From: UBA2160 sp964588665
GTDB taxonomy: Bacteria; Chloroflexota; Dehalococcoidia; Lucifugimonadales; UBA1123
Assembly (NCBI GenBank): GCA_964588665.1
Contig: CAZPQQ010000014.1
Location: 1-55,842 of the forward strand
Length of the DNA stretch: 55,842 nucleotides
Reading direction: 5' to 3'
Shown: positions 8,513-16,400 of the stretch, one piece after another
Layout: every line of letters begins with the position of its first letter
Numbering within the stretch: position 1 is the first letter of the stretch
Program-made: the position numbers and the translations under genes
The notes under the pieces: model-generated
What the model was told of the DNA's origin: nothing
Seen by the model: the letters and a program-made list of their open reading frames with translations, nothing else
The model's database searches: none

Positions 8513-8541
8513 TTGAAGCCGAAACTGGCCCATGCTATACT
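8513..8541 (+). promoter_or_regulatory. Sigma-70-type promoter reading toward moeB
   Basis: TTGAAG (8513-8518), a 17-bp spacer, then TATACT (8536-8541). Transcription would start near 8548, giving a leader of about 300 nt before the moeB start codon. Divergent from otsA. Confidence 0.6.
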
Positions 8542-8547
8542 TCACCG

Positions 8548-8849
8548 ATAGTCGACACCGAAGAAAAGGGCGCTTATTGAGCACATTGATTTCCCACGAA
8601 TCCCTCACGGGAATGTGTTGTACCACGGCTCCGAAAGTCGACGCAAGGCGCGCAAGCTAACGAGCCGATGACGGCGTCCCAACTGTCGAATCTGCATCCG
8701 GCGACCCCAGGGACTACGCAATCACAAGGCTCCCCTGCCCGCGCCTGGCGTAGGACGGCGGAGCTATTTTGTTTCCCTTGAACCCGCGCGACCAATTGCG
8801 CATCGTAATGATGGATACTCGTTTCACACAGGACCTTGGAGGACGCTAG
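8548..8849 (+). other. Long untranslated leader upstream of moeB
   Basis: About 300 nt between the predicted transcription start and the moeB ATG contain no convincing ORF. Short inverted segments are present, and a stretch near 8631-8690 includes CGAAAGTCGACGCAAGGC. I could not fit the region to any riboswitch class I know. A second, internal promoter cannot be excluded. Confidence 0.35.
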
Positions 8850-9680
8850 ATGACGACGAAGACGCAAACAAGTCCGCTGACTCCCTACCAGGTGCGTAGG
8901 TACAGCAGGCATATCATCATGCCTCAGGTGGGAAGCATCGGGCAACGAAAACTGATCGATGCCAAAGTCCTGATCATCGGCGCGGGCGGCCTCGGCTCGC
9001 CCATAGCCATCTATCTGACATTGGCAGGCGTCGGCACGATCGGGATCGTCGATTTCGACACGGTCGACGTTACGAACCTCCAGCGACAGATCCTGCACTT
9101 CAACGACGACATCGACAAGCCCAAGGTCGTGTCGGCGGTCGAGACGCTGAAGGCGTACAACCCGGACACGGTGGTCATCACGCATGAAGAGCCGCTGACC
9201 TCGGACAACGCTTTCGACGTAATCAAGGACTACGACATCGTCGTCAACGGTGCCGACAACTTCGCGGCCCGCTACTTGGTCAACGACGCCTCATACTTGA
9301 GCAACAAGCCGCTCGTCGACGGCAGCATCCTGCTGTTCGACGGCATGGCCACCGTGTTCAAGCCAGGCGAGGGATGCTACCGTTGCCTGTTCCCGACACC
9401 TCCTCCTCCGGGCGAGGTGCCGAGTTGCGCCGAGGCTGGCGTCCTGGGGATGCTGCCGGGCATGGTCGGAACGATTCAAGCCACCGAGACGGTGAAACTC
9501 ATTCTCGACGTAGGCGAATCGCTCTCAGGCCGGTTGTTGCTCATCGACGCCCTGGACATGGACTTCCGGACGGTCAAGCTGCGGCGAAACCCGGAATGCC
9601 CGTTGTGCGGCGACGACCCGACGGTCACCGAGTTGATCGACTACGAGCAATTCTGCGGCATGCCCGTAATCGGGGACTAG
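8850..9680 (+). CDS. moeB: MoeB/ThiF-type sulfur-carrier adenylyltransferase
   Basis: An E1-like enzyme that adenylates the C-terminal glycine of a ubiquitin-like sulfur carrier (MoaD, ThiS or similar) for molybdopterin, thiamine or related sulfur transfer. The 276-residue protein has RYSRHIIMPQVG, the nucleotide loop VLIIGAGGLGSP, the acidic DFDTVDVTNLQRQ segment, zinc-binding CYRC and CPLC pairs, and the catalytic-cysteine region PSCAEAGVLG. Start ATG 8850 follows GGACCTTGGAGGAC. There is no rhodanese domain fused to it, but a separate rhodanese-type sulfurtransferase follows after a terminator. Which carrier it serves (MoaD, ThiS, or a cysteine-pathway carrier) cannot be told; none is encoded in the window. 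Confidence 0.88.
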   Translation: MTTKTQTSPLTPYQVRRYSRHIIMPQVGSIGQRKLIDAKVLIIGAGGLGSPIAIYLTLAGVGTIGIVDFDTVDVTNLQRQILHFNDDIDKPKVVSAVETLKAYNPDTVVITHEEPLTSDNAFDVIKDYDIVVNGADNFAARYLVNDASYLSNKPLVDGSILLFDGMATVFKPGEGCYRCLFPTPPPPGEVPSCAEAGVLGMLPGMVGTIQATETVKLILDVGESLSGRLLLIDALDMDFRTVKLRRNPECPLCGDDPTVTELIDYEQFCGMPVIGD

Positions 9681-9734
9681 CGCCGGTCCGTAGATCGTTG
9701 CACAGACGTGCACCATAAATCGAAATTCGAATAT

Positions 9735-9775
9735 CGCTCCGGACGGCGCACCCCGCGGTCGGGAGCGGTTTTTCT
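9735..9775 (+). terminator. Rho-independent terminator after moeB
   Basis: CGCTCC (9735-9740) pairs with GGAGCG (9762-9767), with a further inner GAC/GTC pairing, followed by GTTTTTCTT. It lies about 55 bp past the moeB stop. Confidence 0.65.
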
Positions 9776-9855
9776 TGAGGGCGCCAATGAATTACGAACA
9801 TTACAACCCCGCCCATCGACCGTCTCCTTTGGGCGGTCTCTGATGGCTAGTTGAC

Positions 9856-10914
9856 ATGTCGAGGAGAACTGCAGGTTCGCGTCGACGCCCCGCCCATCCG
9901 GAATCGATTGTCGAGACCGGCTGGGTCGCGGATCACCTCGGCGACACCGACGTCAGGATCGTCGAAGTGGACGTGGACACCGCCGCCTACGATTCCGGCC
10001 ACGTTCCCGGCGCGGTCGGTTGGAACTGGACCACTCAACTTAACGACCAGCTAACCCGAGACATACTCTCACGAGAGCAGATGCAGCGGCTATTGGGCGA
10101 ATCCGGGATCAGCCGCAACACGACAATCGTTCTATACGGCGACAACAGCAACTGGTTCGCGGCCTATGCCTTCTGGCAGATGCGCATCTACGGGCACCGG
10201 AAGCTGGCGATCATGAACGGCGGCCGCGAGAAGTGGATCGCTGAAGGCAGGCCGCTCTCGCCAGATGCGCCCTTGATCGACCGCCGCGTGTACCGCGCGT
10301 CCGCGGCTGACACCTCCATCCGCGCGACCCGAGATTACTTGATCGATCTGGCTACGACGCAAAACAACATTGCACTGGTCGACGTTCGCTCTCGGGAAGA
10401 ATTCGACGGCGCCCTTCTGGCCCCGCCGGACTTGCCTCAGGAAGGCTCTCAGCGAGGAGGGCACATCCCCAATGCTGCCAACATCACCTGGTCGTCGGCG
10501 ATCAACGAGGCCGACGGCGCGTTCAAGTCCGTCGAGGAACTCCGAGCGATCTACGAACGCGAAGGGATCAGCGCCGACAGGGAGATTGTCACGTACTGTC
10601 GCATCGGGGAGCGCTCGGCTCACACGTGGTTTGTCCTCACCGAGATTCTGGGATACCCAAAGGTGCGTAATTACTGTAGACCGTCAGCGAAAGTGGGACA
10701 CATTTGGGCTGACAGCCAACATTGCGGATATCTCAAGCTTTCCCATCTCAAATGTAACACACTGCGCAGTCACGAGGTAGCGGCGCCGTTGCGCCACTCA
10801 CAACCTCGTGCATCCACTATGCAGCGGCCTCTGTCTCATGCTACCATCGTTGGAGCCACGGATTGCAACCGGTGTGCACCCCATCATTCCGGCTATCCAG
10901 ACGAGCCAACGTAG
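9856..10914 (+). CDS. Tandem-rhodanese sulfurtransferase (thiosulfate sulfurtransferase type), 3' end replaced
   Basis: Two rhodanese domains: residues about 15-135 (SGHVPGAVGWNWTTQ, NTTIVLYGDNSNWFAAYAFW) and about 160-273, with the active-site loop CRIGERS at Cys248. Such enzymes move sulfane sulfur from thiosulfate or mercaptopyruvate to a thiol. The closest relative in the window is the gene at 15313-16167. Compared with it, homology stops abruptly after KVRNY, at about 10675; the expected last 17 residues (DGSW.EWG...) are missing. The frame then runs through unrelated sequence and would end inside tRNA-Thr, so the true gene is probably a truncated or inactive copy. An insertion-sequence-like terminus starts exactly at the break. 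Confidence 0.75.
   Translation: MSRRTAGSRRRPAHPESIVETGWVADHLGDTDVRIVEVDVDTAAYDSGHVPGAVGWNWTTQLNDQLTRDILSREQMQRLLGESGISRNTTIVLYGDNSNWFAAYAFWQMRIYGHRKLAIMNGGREKWIAEGRPLSPDAPLIDRRVYRASAADTSIRATRDYLIDLATTQNNIALVDVRSREEFDGALLAPPDLPQEGSQRGGHIPNAANITWSSAINEADGAFKSVEELRAIYEREGISADREIVTYCRIGERSAHTWFVLTEILGYPKVRNYCRPSAKVGHIWADSQHCGYLKLSHLKCNTLRSHEVAAPLRHSQPRASTMQRPLSHATIVGATDCNRCAPHHSGYPDEPT
10676..10703. mobile_element. Possible insertion-sequence terminus remnant
   Basis: The sequence directly after the lost sulfurtransferase homology begins TGTAGACCGTCAGCGAAAGT and continues GGGACACA. A TG-initiated end with a GTCAGCGAAA.TGGGACA block resembles the terminal repeats of IS21-like elements. No transposase gene and no matching opposite end are visible nearby, so this would be a solo remnant. 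Up to 10904 I see no gene. Confidence 0.35.
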
Positions 10915-10979
10915 CTCAGTGGCAGAGCAGCTGTTTCGTAAACAGCAGGTCGACGGTTCAAATCCGTCCGTTGGCTCCA
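10905..10979 (+). tRNA. tRNA-Thr (anticodon CGT)
   Basis: The acceptor GCCAACG (10905-10911) pairs with CGTTGGC (10969-10975). The D arm is GCTC..GAGC, the anticodon stem is GCTGT/ACAGC with loop TTCGTAA giving anticodon CGT, and the T arm is GACGG/CCGTC with TTCAAAT. The CCA end (10977-10979) is encoded. It decodes ACG. It sits between a truncated gene and a lower-GC kinase module, a typical position for integration events. Confidence 0.96.
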
Positions 10980-11349
10980 CGCATTTGCCCACGAACGTGC
11001 CTCTCACGACAACGGGAACAGAACATCCTCGGCGATGTACCGATACTCGCCGGCGTCGTCGCGAATTACGTTGGTTGCGGCACTGTCGTCTGGCCACTTT
11101 CGAGGAACGGCCCACCATCGTTTGCGTGGGAGTGACGACCATCCCGACCTCGCATCCGCCCGGGATGGTTCCTCGGCCTGGCGCCGTGGGCGGTGAAGTA
11201 TCGCCGCGGGGCTCGACCCGTCGCCGGATCGAGCCGTGTGCTAATGACGATCTGCCAGGCGTTCGTGCCTCGAGATCTGCTCCCCGCATCCGTTGCCTCA
11301 TTGTCGGTCGCAAGGGTAGGTCGATCTGCCGACCAGCCTCACGGTGCGA
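10980..11349. other. Intergenic stretch after tRNA-Thr
   Basis: No convincing gene. A minus-strand frame ending at 11004 encodes a natural-looking tail (RDDAGEYRYIAEDVLFPLS) that could be the remnant of a lost gene, but I do not recognise it and its upstream part looks non-coding. Confidence 0.4.
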
Positions 11350-12249
11350 TCATTCGTTAAACCGCATCGCTCGGTGATCTTTGGGCGCGTCAACCTCGTT
11401 TTGGGCGACGTCTTTCAGGATCAGTTCCCACAACGATTCAAGGTGGTCGCTTTCGATCAGGGCTCGAACGCGGGGTGCTTGACGCAGTAGCCTAACTGCC
11501 CGTTGGTAACTATCGTTCTCTTTGCCGCCCGCAGGGGGATGGACGATGGCGGTCAACTCGAAAGGTGCACCACGATCTAAGTCGGTCAGTCGGCCTACCC
11601 AAGTATTCGCACGCTCAATCATGGAGTCAGACTTTGCGTAGTCAAATGAGATTGGTTCCGCAACTTGTTGAGTGCCGTTCACCCATCCCATACGGAACGC
11701 GTAATCGTAGGTTGGACCCTCGAGTTTGACCTCGTCGCTGACAAATGGCCGCGTGGCCAAGCCGGCTGAAGACATGTCTCTCTGGTTGATTACCCGTTGC
11801 CAAAGAGCGACATTGTCGACCCGTTCGGTAGTTGATGGTTGATCATATCTTTCGACATACTCCGTGAACAGCTCTGCGGCTCGCCGGATGGGCTCATCTG
11901 TTATCCCGGCTTTCAGAGACCCAACACCCAGAACGTTGCTGTTGGTAAGAATGGACGGCTCAAGCATCCAGTCAAGGGTTGGGGAGCCTGAGACTTCACC
12001 AGAGGGCCAGAAACCACCAACCCTCATACCAGCGTCTTCCAGTGACTGGGTGACACTATTGCACATGCGCCTGTAAGCACGACCATCCAATTCAGGAAAG
12101 AATTTCGACAGTCGGCCATAACGAGTGTTGACCTTGTACCAAAATTCCATTGTCTCCGGGCACCAGAACACCAAGCCGATGTTGACTCTTTCCTCGGCCG
12201 CCACGTGAAACACATAGTAGATCAGTCGGTACTCGTATCGATAACTCAT
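11350..12249 (-). CDS. DUF3037-family protein paired with a HipA-like kinase
   Basis: A 299-residue protein beginning MSYRYEYRLIYYVFHVAAEE, with the conserved Y.Y....Y.P....E..N.G....C PE pattern of DUF3037 (here RVNIGLVFWCPE), followed by a longer C-terminal region without recognisable motifs. The function of DUF3037 is unknown. It is often encoded next to short HipA-like kinases, exactly as here: its ATG at 12249 overlaps the kinase stop (12246) by four bases, so both proteins are coupled. It may be a partner or substrate of the kinase; this is inference. Base composition is visibly less GC-rich than the flanking housekeeping genes, suggesting acquisition. Confidence 0.75.
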   Translation of the reverse strand: MSYRYEYRLIYYVFHVAAEERVNIGLVFWCPETMEFWYKVNTRYGRLSKFFPELDGRAYRRMCNSVTQSLEDAGMRVGGFWPSGEVSGSPTLDWMLEPSILTNSNVLGVGSLKAGITDEPIRRAAELFTEYVERYDQPSTTERVDNVALWQRVINQRDMSSAGLATRPFVSDEVKLEGPTYDYAFRMGWVNGTQQVAEPISFDYAKSDSMIERANTWVGRLTDLDRGAPFELTAIVHPPAGGKENDSYQRAVRLLRQAPRVRALIESDHLESLWELILKDVAQNEVDAPKDHRAMRFNE

Positions 12250-13037
12250 TGCACAACCTCTTTCAGAAGCGCCGTCACTTCGGGTCCATCCATCCGGCGA
12301 TCCGACAAAAATCGCTTCATCGTTTGGTAGTGTTCGAAAGGAGTCGCCCATTCATCCGGAACGCAAGCGAGCAATTCCCAGATGTCGATGGGCGAGAGCG
12401 CACTGTTCCACTGTCCGACATGTGACACGTATTGGCGATTCTTCCTCGTCAAGGTACGAAATAGCAGGTGCTCGCTTATTTGATAATGAGTTAAGTGAGT
12501 TTGCGATGGGGGAATGTGCAACGGCAGGATTGTTGAGTGATCGATCAGTAAGTATTCAGTCGCAGACTGCAAGAGATTCGGTTTGAGTTCATGGCGGTCG
12601 GTGTTTAGAATCATCGCGTCGAATGAAAGAATGTTTTCCAAATCTTGAAGCTCGACCTGAGAGGTAACCCGTGTGCCTGGCACGAACTCACCAATTCCTG
12701 GATAGTACGTACCTCCAAAATGGAGGCCGATGTTGCTACTGAACAGCCGATTCATACTTCGTGGAACCGCAGTCGCAAACTCCAAATTGATGTCTACAAT
12801 CATGTAATCGGGAACTGACAAGCCCGATGCTCTTGCCAACATCGCGCCGGGCAATTCGTATGCCAGCGAGAGATGCCCGAAGGTGAATCCGGGCGGATCG
12901 GGGTTCGCAAGCTTAACCACGACCTCGACCATAGAGCCTGAATCATCTTGGCACAATACCAGAGGGGGTTGAGTCTCACCTCCGGAAAGTCGTTCCCGAA
13001 ATTCTACAGCTTTTACGTGCTTGGGTGGTTGGATCAA
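12246..13037 (-). CDS. HipA-like (HipA_2 type) kinase-fold protein
   Basis: A 263-residue protein. Its N-terminal half has VEVVVKLANPDPPG (a likely ATP-binding Lys) and ELPGAMLARASGLSVPDY, as in HipA-like kinases. The catalytic region shows FDAMILNTDRHELKPNLL, with the DRH Asp and a downstream Asn, and then LLIDHS for the metal-binding Asp. It is shorter than classic HipA (about 440 residues) and no HipB-type DNA-binding antitoxin is adjacent; instead DUF3037 overlaps its 3' end. Classic HipA phosphorylates glutamyl-tRNA synthetase, but the target of this short class is not known to me. Composition is lower in GC than the neighbours. Whether it acts as a toxin, a regulator or a defence component is open. 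Confidence 0.8.
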   Translation of the reverse strand: MIQPPKHVKAVEFRERLSGGETQPPLVLCQDDSGSMVEVVVKLANPDPPGFTFGHLSLAYELPGAMLARASGLSVPDYMIVDINLEFATAVPRSMNRLFSSNIGLHFGGTYYPGIGEFVPGTRVTSQVELQDLENILSFDAMILNTDRHELKPNLLQSATEYLLIDHSTILPLHIPPSQTHLTHYQISEHLLFRTLTRKNRQYVSHVGQWNSALSPIDIWELLACVPDEWATPFEHYQTMKRFLSDRRMDGPEVTALLKEVVQ

Positions 13038-13038
13038 G

Positions 13039-13356
13039 TCAATTTCCGATGTGCCCGTAGGCTGCAGGGCTGTCGACAGTTGCGACTCTTTGGGACGTCA
13101 GCGCTGTACCAATGGGCATCTTTCGCATCCGCTCGCGCGGCTCGGCGAAAGCCTGCTGCAGGGCAGCGTCCAACGTGCGTGCCAGCTTCTCCTGGGTGAT
13201 CACCTCAGCCATCGTGACCTCGCCGCAGCCGGCGGCCCGAATCAGGTGAAAGAACTTCATTGAGTCGACCTCACGGCGGCGGTCGAGCGCCACCGGTTCG
13301 TCGTGTGTCCGAGCGGTGTCATCCATTGTCGTTCGCCCAAGTGTGCCAGCAATCAC
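13039..13356 (-). CDS. Small hypothetical protein, possibly a gene remnant
   Basis: An open frame of up to 105 codons directly upstream of the HipA-like gene, with GC-rich third positions and a helix-like segment (AEVITQEKLARTLDAALQQA). The more likely start is the internal ATG giving MKFFHLIRAAGCGEVTMAEV. I do not recognise a family. The codon pattern resembles the housekeeping genes rather than the kinase pair, so it may be a truncated chromosomal gene at the edge of the inserted module, or no gene at all. From here to 13598 I see nothing else. Confidence 0.3.
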   Translation of the reverse strand: MIAGTLGRTTMDDTARTHDEPVALDRRREVDSMKFFHLIRAAGCGEVTMAEVITQEKLARTLDAALQQAFAEPRERMRKMPIGTALTSQRVATVDSPAAYGHIGN

Positions 13357-13598
13357 TCAACCATGCAAGTCGCACGCAAGTAAATGTGGGTTGGTTGGGC
13401 CATCGTACGCACGGCCTGATCAATGCATTGCGCACATTGCGCTGAAACGGCAATCGCCTCGCGGTCGCCTGCTTCGTGCAGATGGCAAACCCGAGGCGAT
13501 GCATTTCGACTGCTTAGGCCCAGCGCCAAAAACTTGCGCCTTGAGTCCGTCTGGCCCGCTGCCCGGTCCTTACGGCGTAGGACAAGCGTGCCTTTTCG

Positions 13599-14366
13599 CT
13601 AGTTGTTCAGCGGCGGCGCCCCCGCCCCTTCCGGGCAGATGCTTATGCAGGTGGCCGAGCAACCGTAGTTGGAGCACTTGAAAACGTTCTTCCAGTACTT
13701 GCCGTTCAGCGCTTTGCTGGGGCACCGCTTCACGCATTCGAGGCAGGTTTTGCAGCCTGGGAAGAGCATCTCTTCCATCGGCTCTCCGGCGGGCAGCTCT
13801 AGGTCGGTGATGACCGCGGTGACCCAGATTCTCGGTCCCCATTCCGGCGTGATGATGGAGCAGTTCATTCCCAACTGACCCATGCCTGCGACGTACATCG
13901 CGGGGAGGAAGTAAAACGGCGCCGTCTTGAATCGCGGTTCCGTGGTAACAGCCGGCATGTAGAATGCTTTGTGGCCCTCGTCGCGCAACTTGCGCGCGAG
14001 TCGATACGCGATCATGCTCACCTCATGGTTGAGCATCGCGTTCTCGGGCCCCAGATAGTAGCGCTCGGCCCCTGCCGGCGGCATCTGGGCTCCGCGTTGG
14101 TCCAACGCGGCTTCATCGGCGCCTCGGCGATGGATCTCGGCCAAATGCGGCTTCGCGACCGTGGCCATTATCTCGCTGTCGAACGGGAGTCCGACAATGA
14201 TCACCGACTTCGCGTTCTCAACGAATTTGCTTGGTTGAGGCTTCCTTCGGAACAGTTCGCCGTATTTCTCCGCCGACGCCACTCCGTAGATTTCCGCTCC
14301 CAGCGATCGGGCATATGCCTCGACTTCGACACCCATGTCAGTTGGGGCTCTGACCGTTTCAACCAT
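13599..14366 (-). CDS. 4Fe-4S ferredoxin-domain protein, reductive dehalogenase/QueG-like
   Basis: A 255-residue protein. The C-terminus holds an iron-sulfur region: CKTCLECVKRCP, then a variant second cluster C.NYGCSATCISICP, so two 4Fe-4S clusters are possible. The preceding region (residues about 15-190: RSLGAEIYGVASAEK, SVIIVGLPFD, MYVAGMGQLGMNCSIITPEWG) resembles the corrinoid-binding portion of reductive dehalogenases and epoxyqueuosine reductase. No Tat signal peptide is present and it is shorter than either, so neither activity is assured. Start ATG 14366 has AGGAG eight bases upstream. It stands alone on the minus strand. Confidence 0.7.
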   Translation of the reverse strand: MVETVRAPTDMGVEVEAYARSLGAEIYGVASAEKYGELFRRKPQPSKFVENAKSVIIVGLPFDSEIMATVAKPHLAEIHRRGADEAALDQRGAQMPPAGAERYYLGPENAMLNHEVSMIAYRLARKLRDEGHKAFYMPAVTTEPRFKTAPFYFLPAMYVAGMGQLGMNCSIITPEWGPRIWVTAVITDLELPAGEPMEEMLFPGCKTCLECVKRCPSKALNGKYWKNVFKCSNYGCSATCISICPEGAGAPPLNN

Positions 14367-14881
14367 GAGCTTGTCTCCTTTCGACTGCTCCCGCACAACG
14401 AGGCTTGCACATCCGCTCCAATGATCCACTCAACGAGCCCTTGTCCGCTTCCACCCCGCCGACCGCACCACATAAGGGCTGACCAGTCGAATCTCGGCCG
14501 AACATCATGCTCGAAAAACCCCGCTCTTTACCTCCGGAGTTCAAACGATGCACGACCTTCGACGAGGCCGATGCTAGCATCAGTCATGATTTACGTCAAT
14601 CACGCCTGGGATCGACTCATGCTGGCATCGCCATCTCACTCGCGGCGTCGTCGAGCGACGGAGGCGCAGATGTTTTGTTGATCTCGCGGCTGCCAGGATG
14701 TGTAGATGAGGGCATTCTGGCTCGGCCAAATACAGCAGATTGGCCTCGGCTATTGGGGAAATGGCGCGCTCAGCTCAAAGCGAGGTTCTTTACCGACCGG
14801 ATCTGAAACCCGTAGACGGAATGGCCAGATGTTGTCCCTGCATGATAGAATTCCGGTTGCCTGAGATAGTCGGTGGACCCC
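14367..14881. other. Intergenic region, no recognised feature
   Basis: About 500 bp between the divergent 4Fe-4S and regulator genes. A 99-codon plus-strand frame at 14507-14806 has no family similarity and unconvincing composition. I see no repeats or RNA genes. Confidence 0.4.
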
Positions 14882-15298
14882 ATGAACCAACAGGCGCCTG
14901 AAAACTACAGCAGCCCGCTCCACGAGTTCATCGCCAAGTGGATCGCGGCCCAGGACACCACGTGGCAACGGCTGTTCACGCAGGCGGGAATCGCGAACGC
15001 GGGCAGCACGCAGGTGCGCCGCGGCTCCACGCCCAGACCGGGCACCCTCCGCAAGCTGGCCGACGCCATGGGAGTGCCGCGCAGAAAGCTGTTCGAGGTG
15101 GCGGGCTACGTCCGCCCGGAAGAACTTGAGCCAGAGGACATCGAGATCACGGATCCAGAGATCGCGTTGTTCTTCCTCGGCTACGAATGGGATGAGTTCA
15201 CCGAGGCTGAGCAGGACATCATCCGCCAAGCAGTCAGGGGCGCGCTGGCCATCCGCCGAGAACGCGAGGCCAACAAAGAGGGCGCCGGGCCAACATAG
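14882..15298 (+). CDS. XRE-type helix-turn-helix regulator
   Basis: A 138-residue protein. Residues about 15-70 read as a degenerate Cro/CI helix-turn-helix: WQRLFTQAGIANAGSTQVRR, then TLRKLADAMGVPRRKLFEVAGY, the usual pattern in which a helix-turn-helix is followed by LA.ALGV....L...AG. The C-terminal part is acidic then basic (EWDEFTEAEQDIIRQAVRGA). I chose ATG 14882, behind GGTGGA; a GTG three codons earlier is possible. Its target is unknown. It converges on the neighbouring sulfurtransferase, whose stop is only 15 bp away. Confidence 0.65.
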   Translation: MNQQAPENYSSPLHEFIAKWIAAQDTTWQRLFTQAGIANAGSTQVRRGSTPRPGTLRKLADAMGVPRRKLFEVAGYVRPEELEPEDIEITDPEIALFFLGYEWDEFTEAEQDIIRQAVRGALAIRREREANKEGAGPT

Positions 15299-15312
15299 CC
15301 GTGCGGGATGCG

Positions 15313-16167
15313 CTAACGCTCGATAGGCGCTCCGACCATGCTGCCCCATTCCACCCATGATCCATCGTAGTTGCGAACCTTCGGATGGCCCAGGACTTGA
15401 GACAGGACGAACCACGTGTGCGCGGCCCGCTCCCCGATCCTGCAGTAGACGATTGTCTCGGTGTCGGCGGTGATGCCCAACGATCCGTACAGGTCCGATA
15501 ATTCGGCCACGGACTTGATTGTGCCGTCACCGGGGTCGATTGCTCGGTCCCAGGGCACGCTGACCGCGGTCGGAATGTGCCCGCCGCGTTGAGCTCCTTC
15601 CTGCGCCAGGTGTGCAGGGGCGATCAACTCTCCTGAGTACTCCTTCGGCGATCGCACGTCCACAATCCCGATTCGGCTCTTTTCTCGCAACGTTTCCAGC
15701 ACGTACCCACGGGTGGCGCGATGCGTCAGGTCCGGCGCTCTGGCCCGGTATTGACGCAACCGCACGCTGGCGGGGGGTTCGTTCGAACGAGGTCTGCCCT
15801 CCGCCGCCCATTTGGCGCTGCCGCCGTCCATCAGACTCACGCGAACGTGTCCGTACATCGTCAGCAACCAAAACGCGTAGGCCGCAAACCAACTGCTGCT
15901 GTCGCCGTAGAGGACCACTCGTGTCTGCCGAGTGATGCCGCACTCGCTCATCAGGCGCTGGAACCCGTCTTTGCCGAGCATGTTGCGATTGACCGTGTCG
16001 TTGAGGTGTGAGGTCCAGTCCCAATTGACGGCGCCCGGCAGATGCCGCGCCTCGTAGGCGTCCAGATATTCGTCCACCTGTACGAGTTTGACCTGCGGAT
16101 CGGAAAGGTGGGCTTCCACCCAAGCTGTGTCGACCAGGGAATAGGGGTTGGCGATTTTCGCGGGCAT
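15313..16167 (-). CDS. sseA: Tandem-rhodanese sulfurtransferase
   Basis: An intact 284-residue enzyme with two rhodanese domains. The N-terminal inactive-type domain holds ARHLPGAVNWDWTSHLND and VVLYGDSSSWFAAYAFW. The C-terminal catalytic domain holds GIVDVRSPKEYSGE, QRGGHIPTAVSVPWDRA and the active loop CRIGERA with Cys242, ending in DGSWVEWGSMVGAPIER. It probably transfers sulfur from thiosulfate or 3-mercaptopyruvate; the loop CRIGERA is closer to thiosulfate-type enzymes than to the CG(S/T)GVTA loop of mercaptopyruvate enzymes. It is a paralogue of the damaged gene at 9856, in opposite orientation. The symbol is by family and tentative. Confidence 0.88.
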   Translation of the reverse strand: MPAKIANPYSLVDTAWVEAHLSDPQVKLVQVDEYLDAYEARHLPGAVNWDWTSHLNDTVNRNMLGKDGFQRLMSECGITRQTRVVLYGDSSSWFAAYAFWLLTMYGHVRVSLMDGGSAKWAAEGRPRSNEPPASVRLRQYRARAPDLTHRATRGYVLETLREKSRIGIVDVRSPKEYSGELIAPAHLAQEGAQRGGHIPTAVSVPWDRAIDPGDGTIKSVAELSDLYGSLGITADTETIVYCRIGERAAHTWFVLSQVLGHPKVRNYDGSWVEWGSMVGAPIER

Positions 16168-16400
16168 GGTTCTCCTGCCTTGTTCGTGTCGAGGGCTTGT
16201 CGAGCCTCTTCACGTCACCAACGAGATGCCTGAGTGTGGCTGGAGCGTTGGCGAACCGAGGCTTGCAGCGTCCGATCATGCTGGATGGGAGAGGCCGGAA
16301 CAGTTGTCGGGTCGAAGAGAGAGATGCGTCCCAGAACCATGACCGATCAGAATCGCCTGTTGTAAACGAACCGCCGCCCGTTCAATGGGTGTCCGCGCGG

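Noticed and set aside
8631..8690. Possible cyclic-di-GMP-I riboswitch before moeB.
   Set aside because: Only a short stretch resembles the aptamer; the flanking P1 and receptor elements are missing.
10849..10864. Sequence CGTTGGAGCCACG near tRNA-Thr as an attachment-site duplicate of the tRNA 3' end.
   Set aside because: It differs from the tRNA end (CGTTGGCTCCACG) in the middle and lies upstream of the tRNA, not at the far edge of the module.
14507..14806. A 99-codon plus-strand frame between the 4Fe-4S and regulator genes.
   Set aside because: No ribosome-binding site, no similarity and mixed composition.
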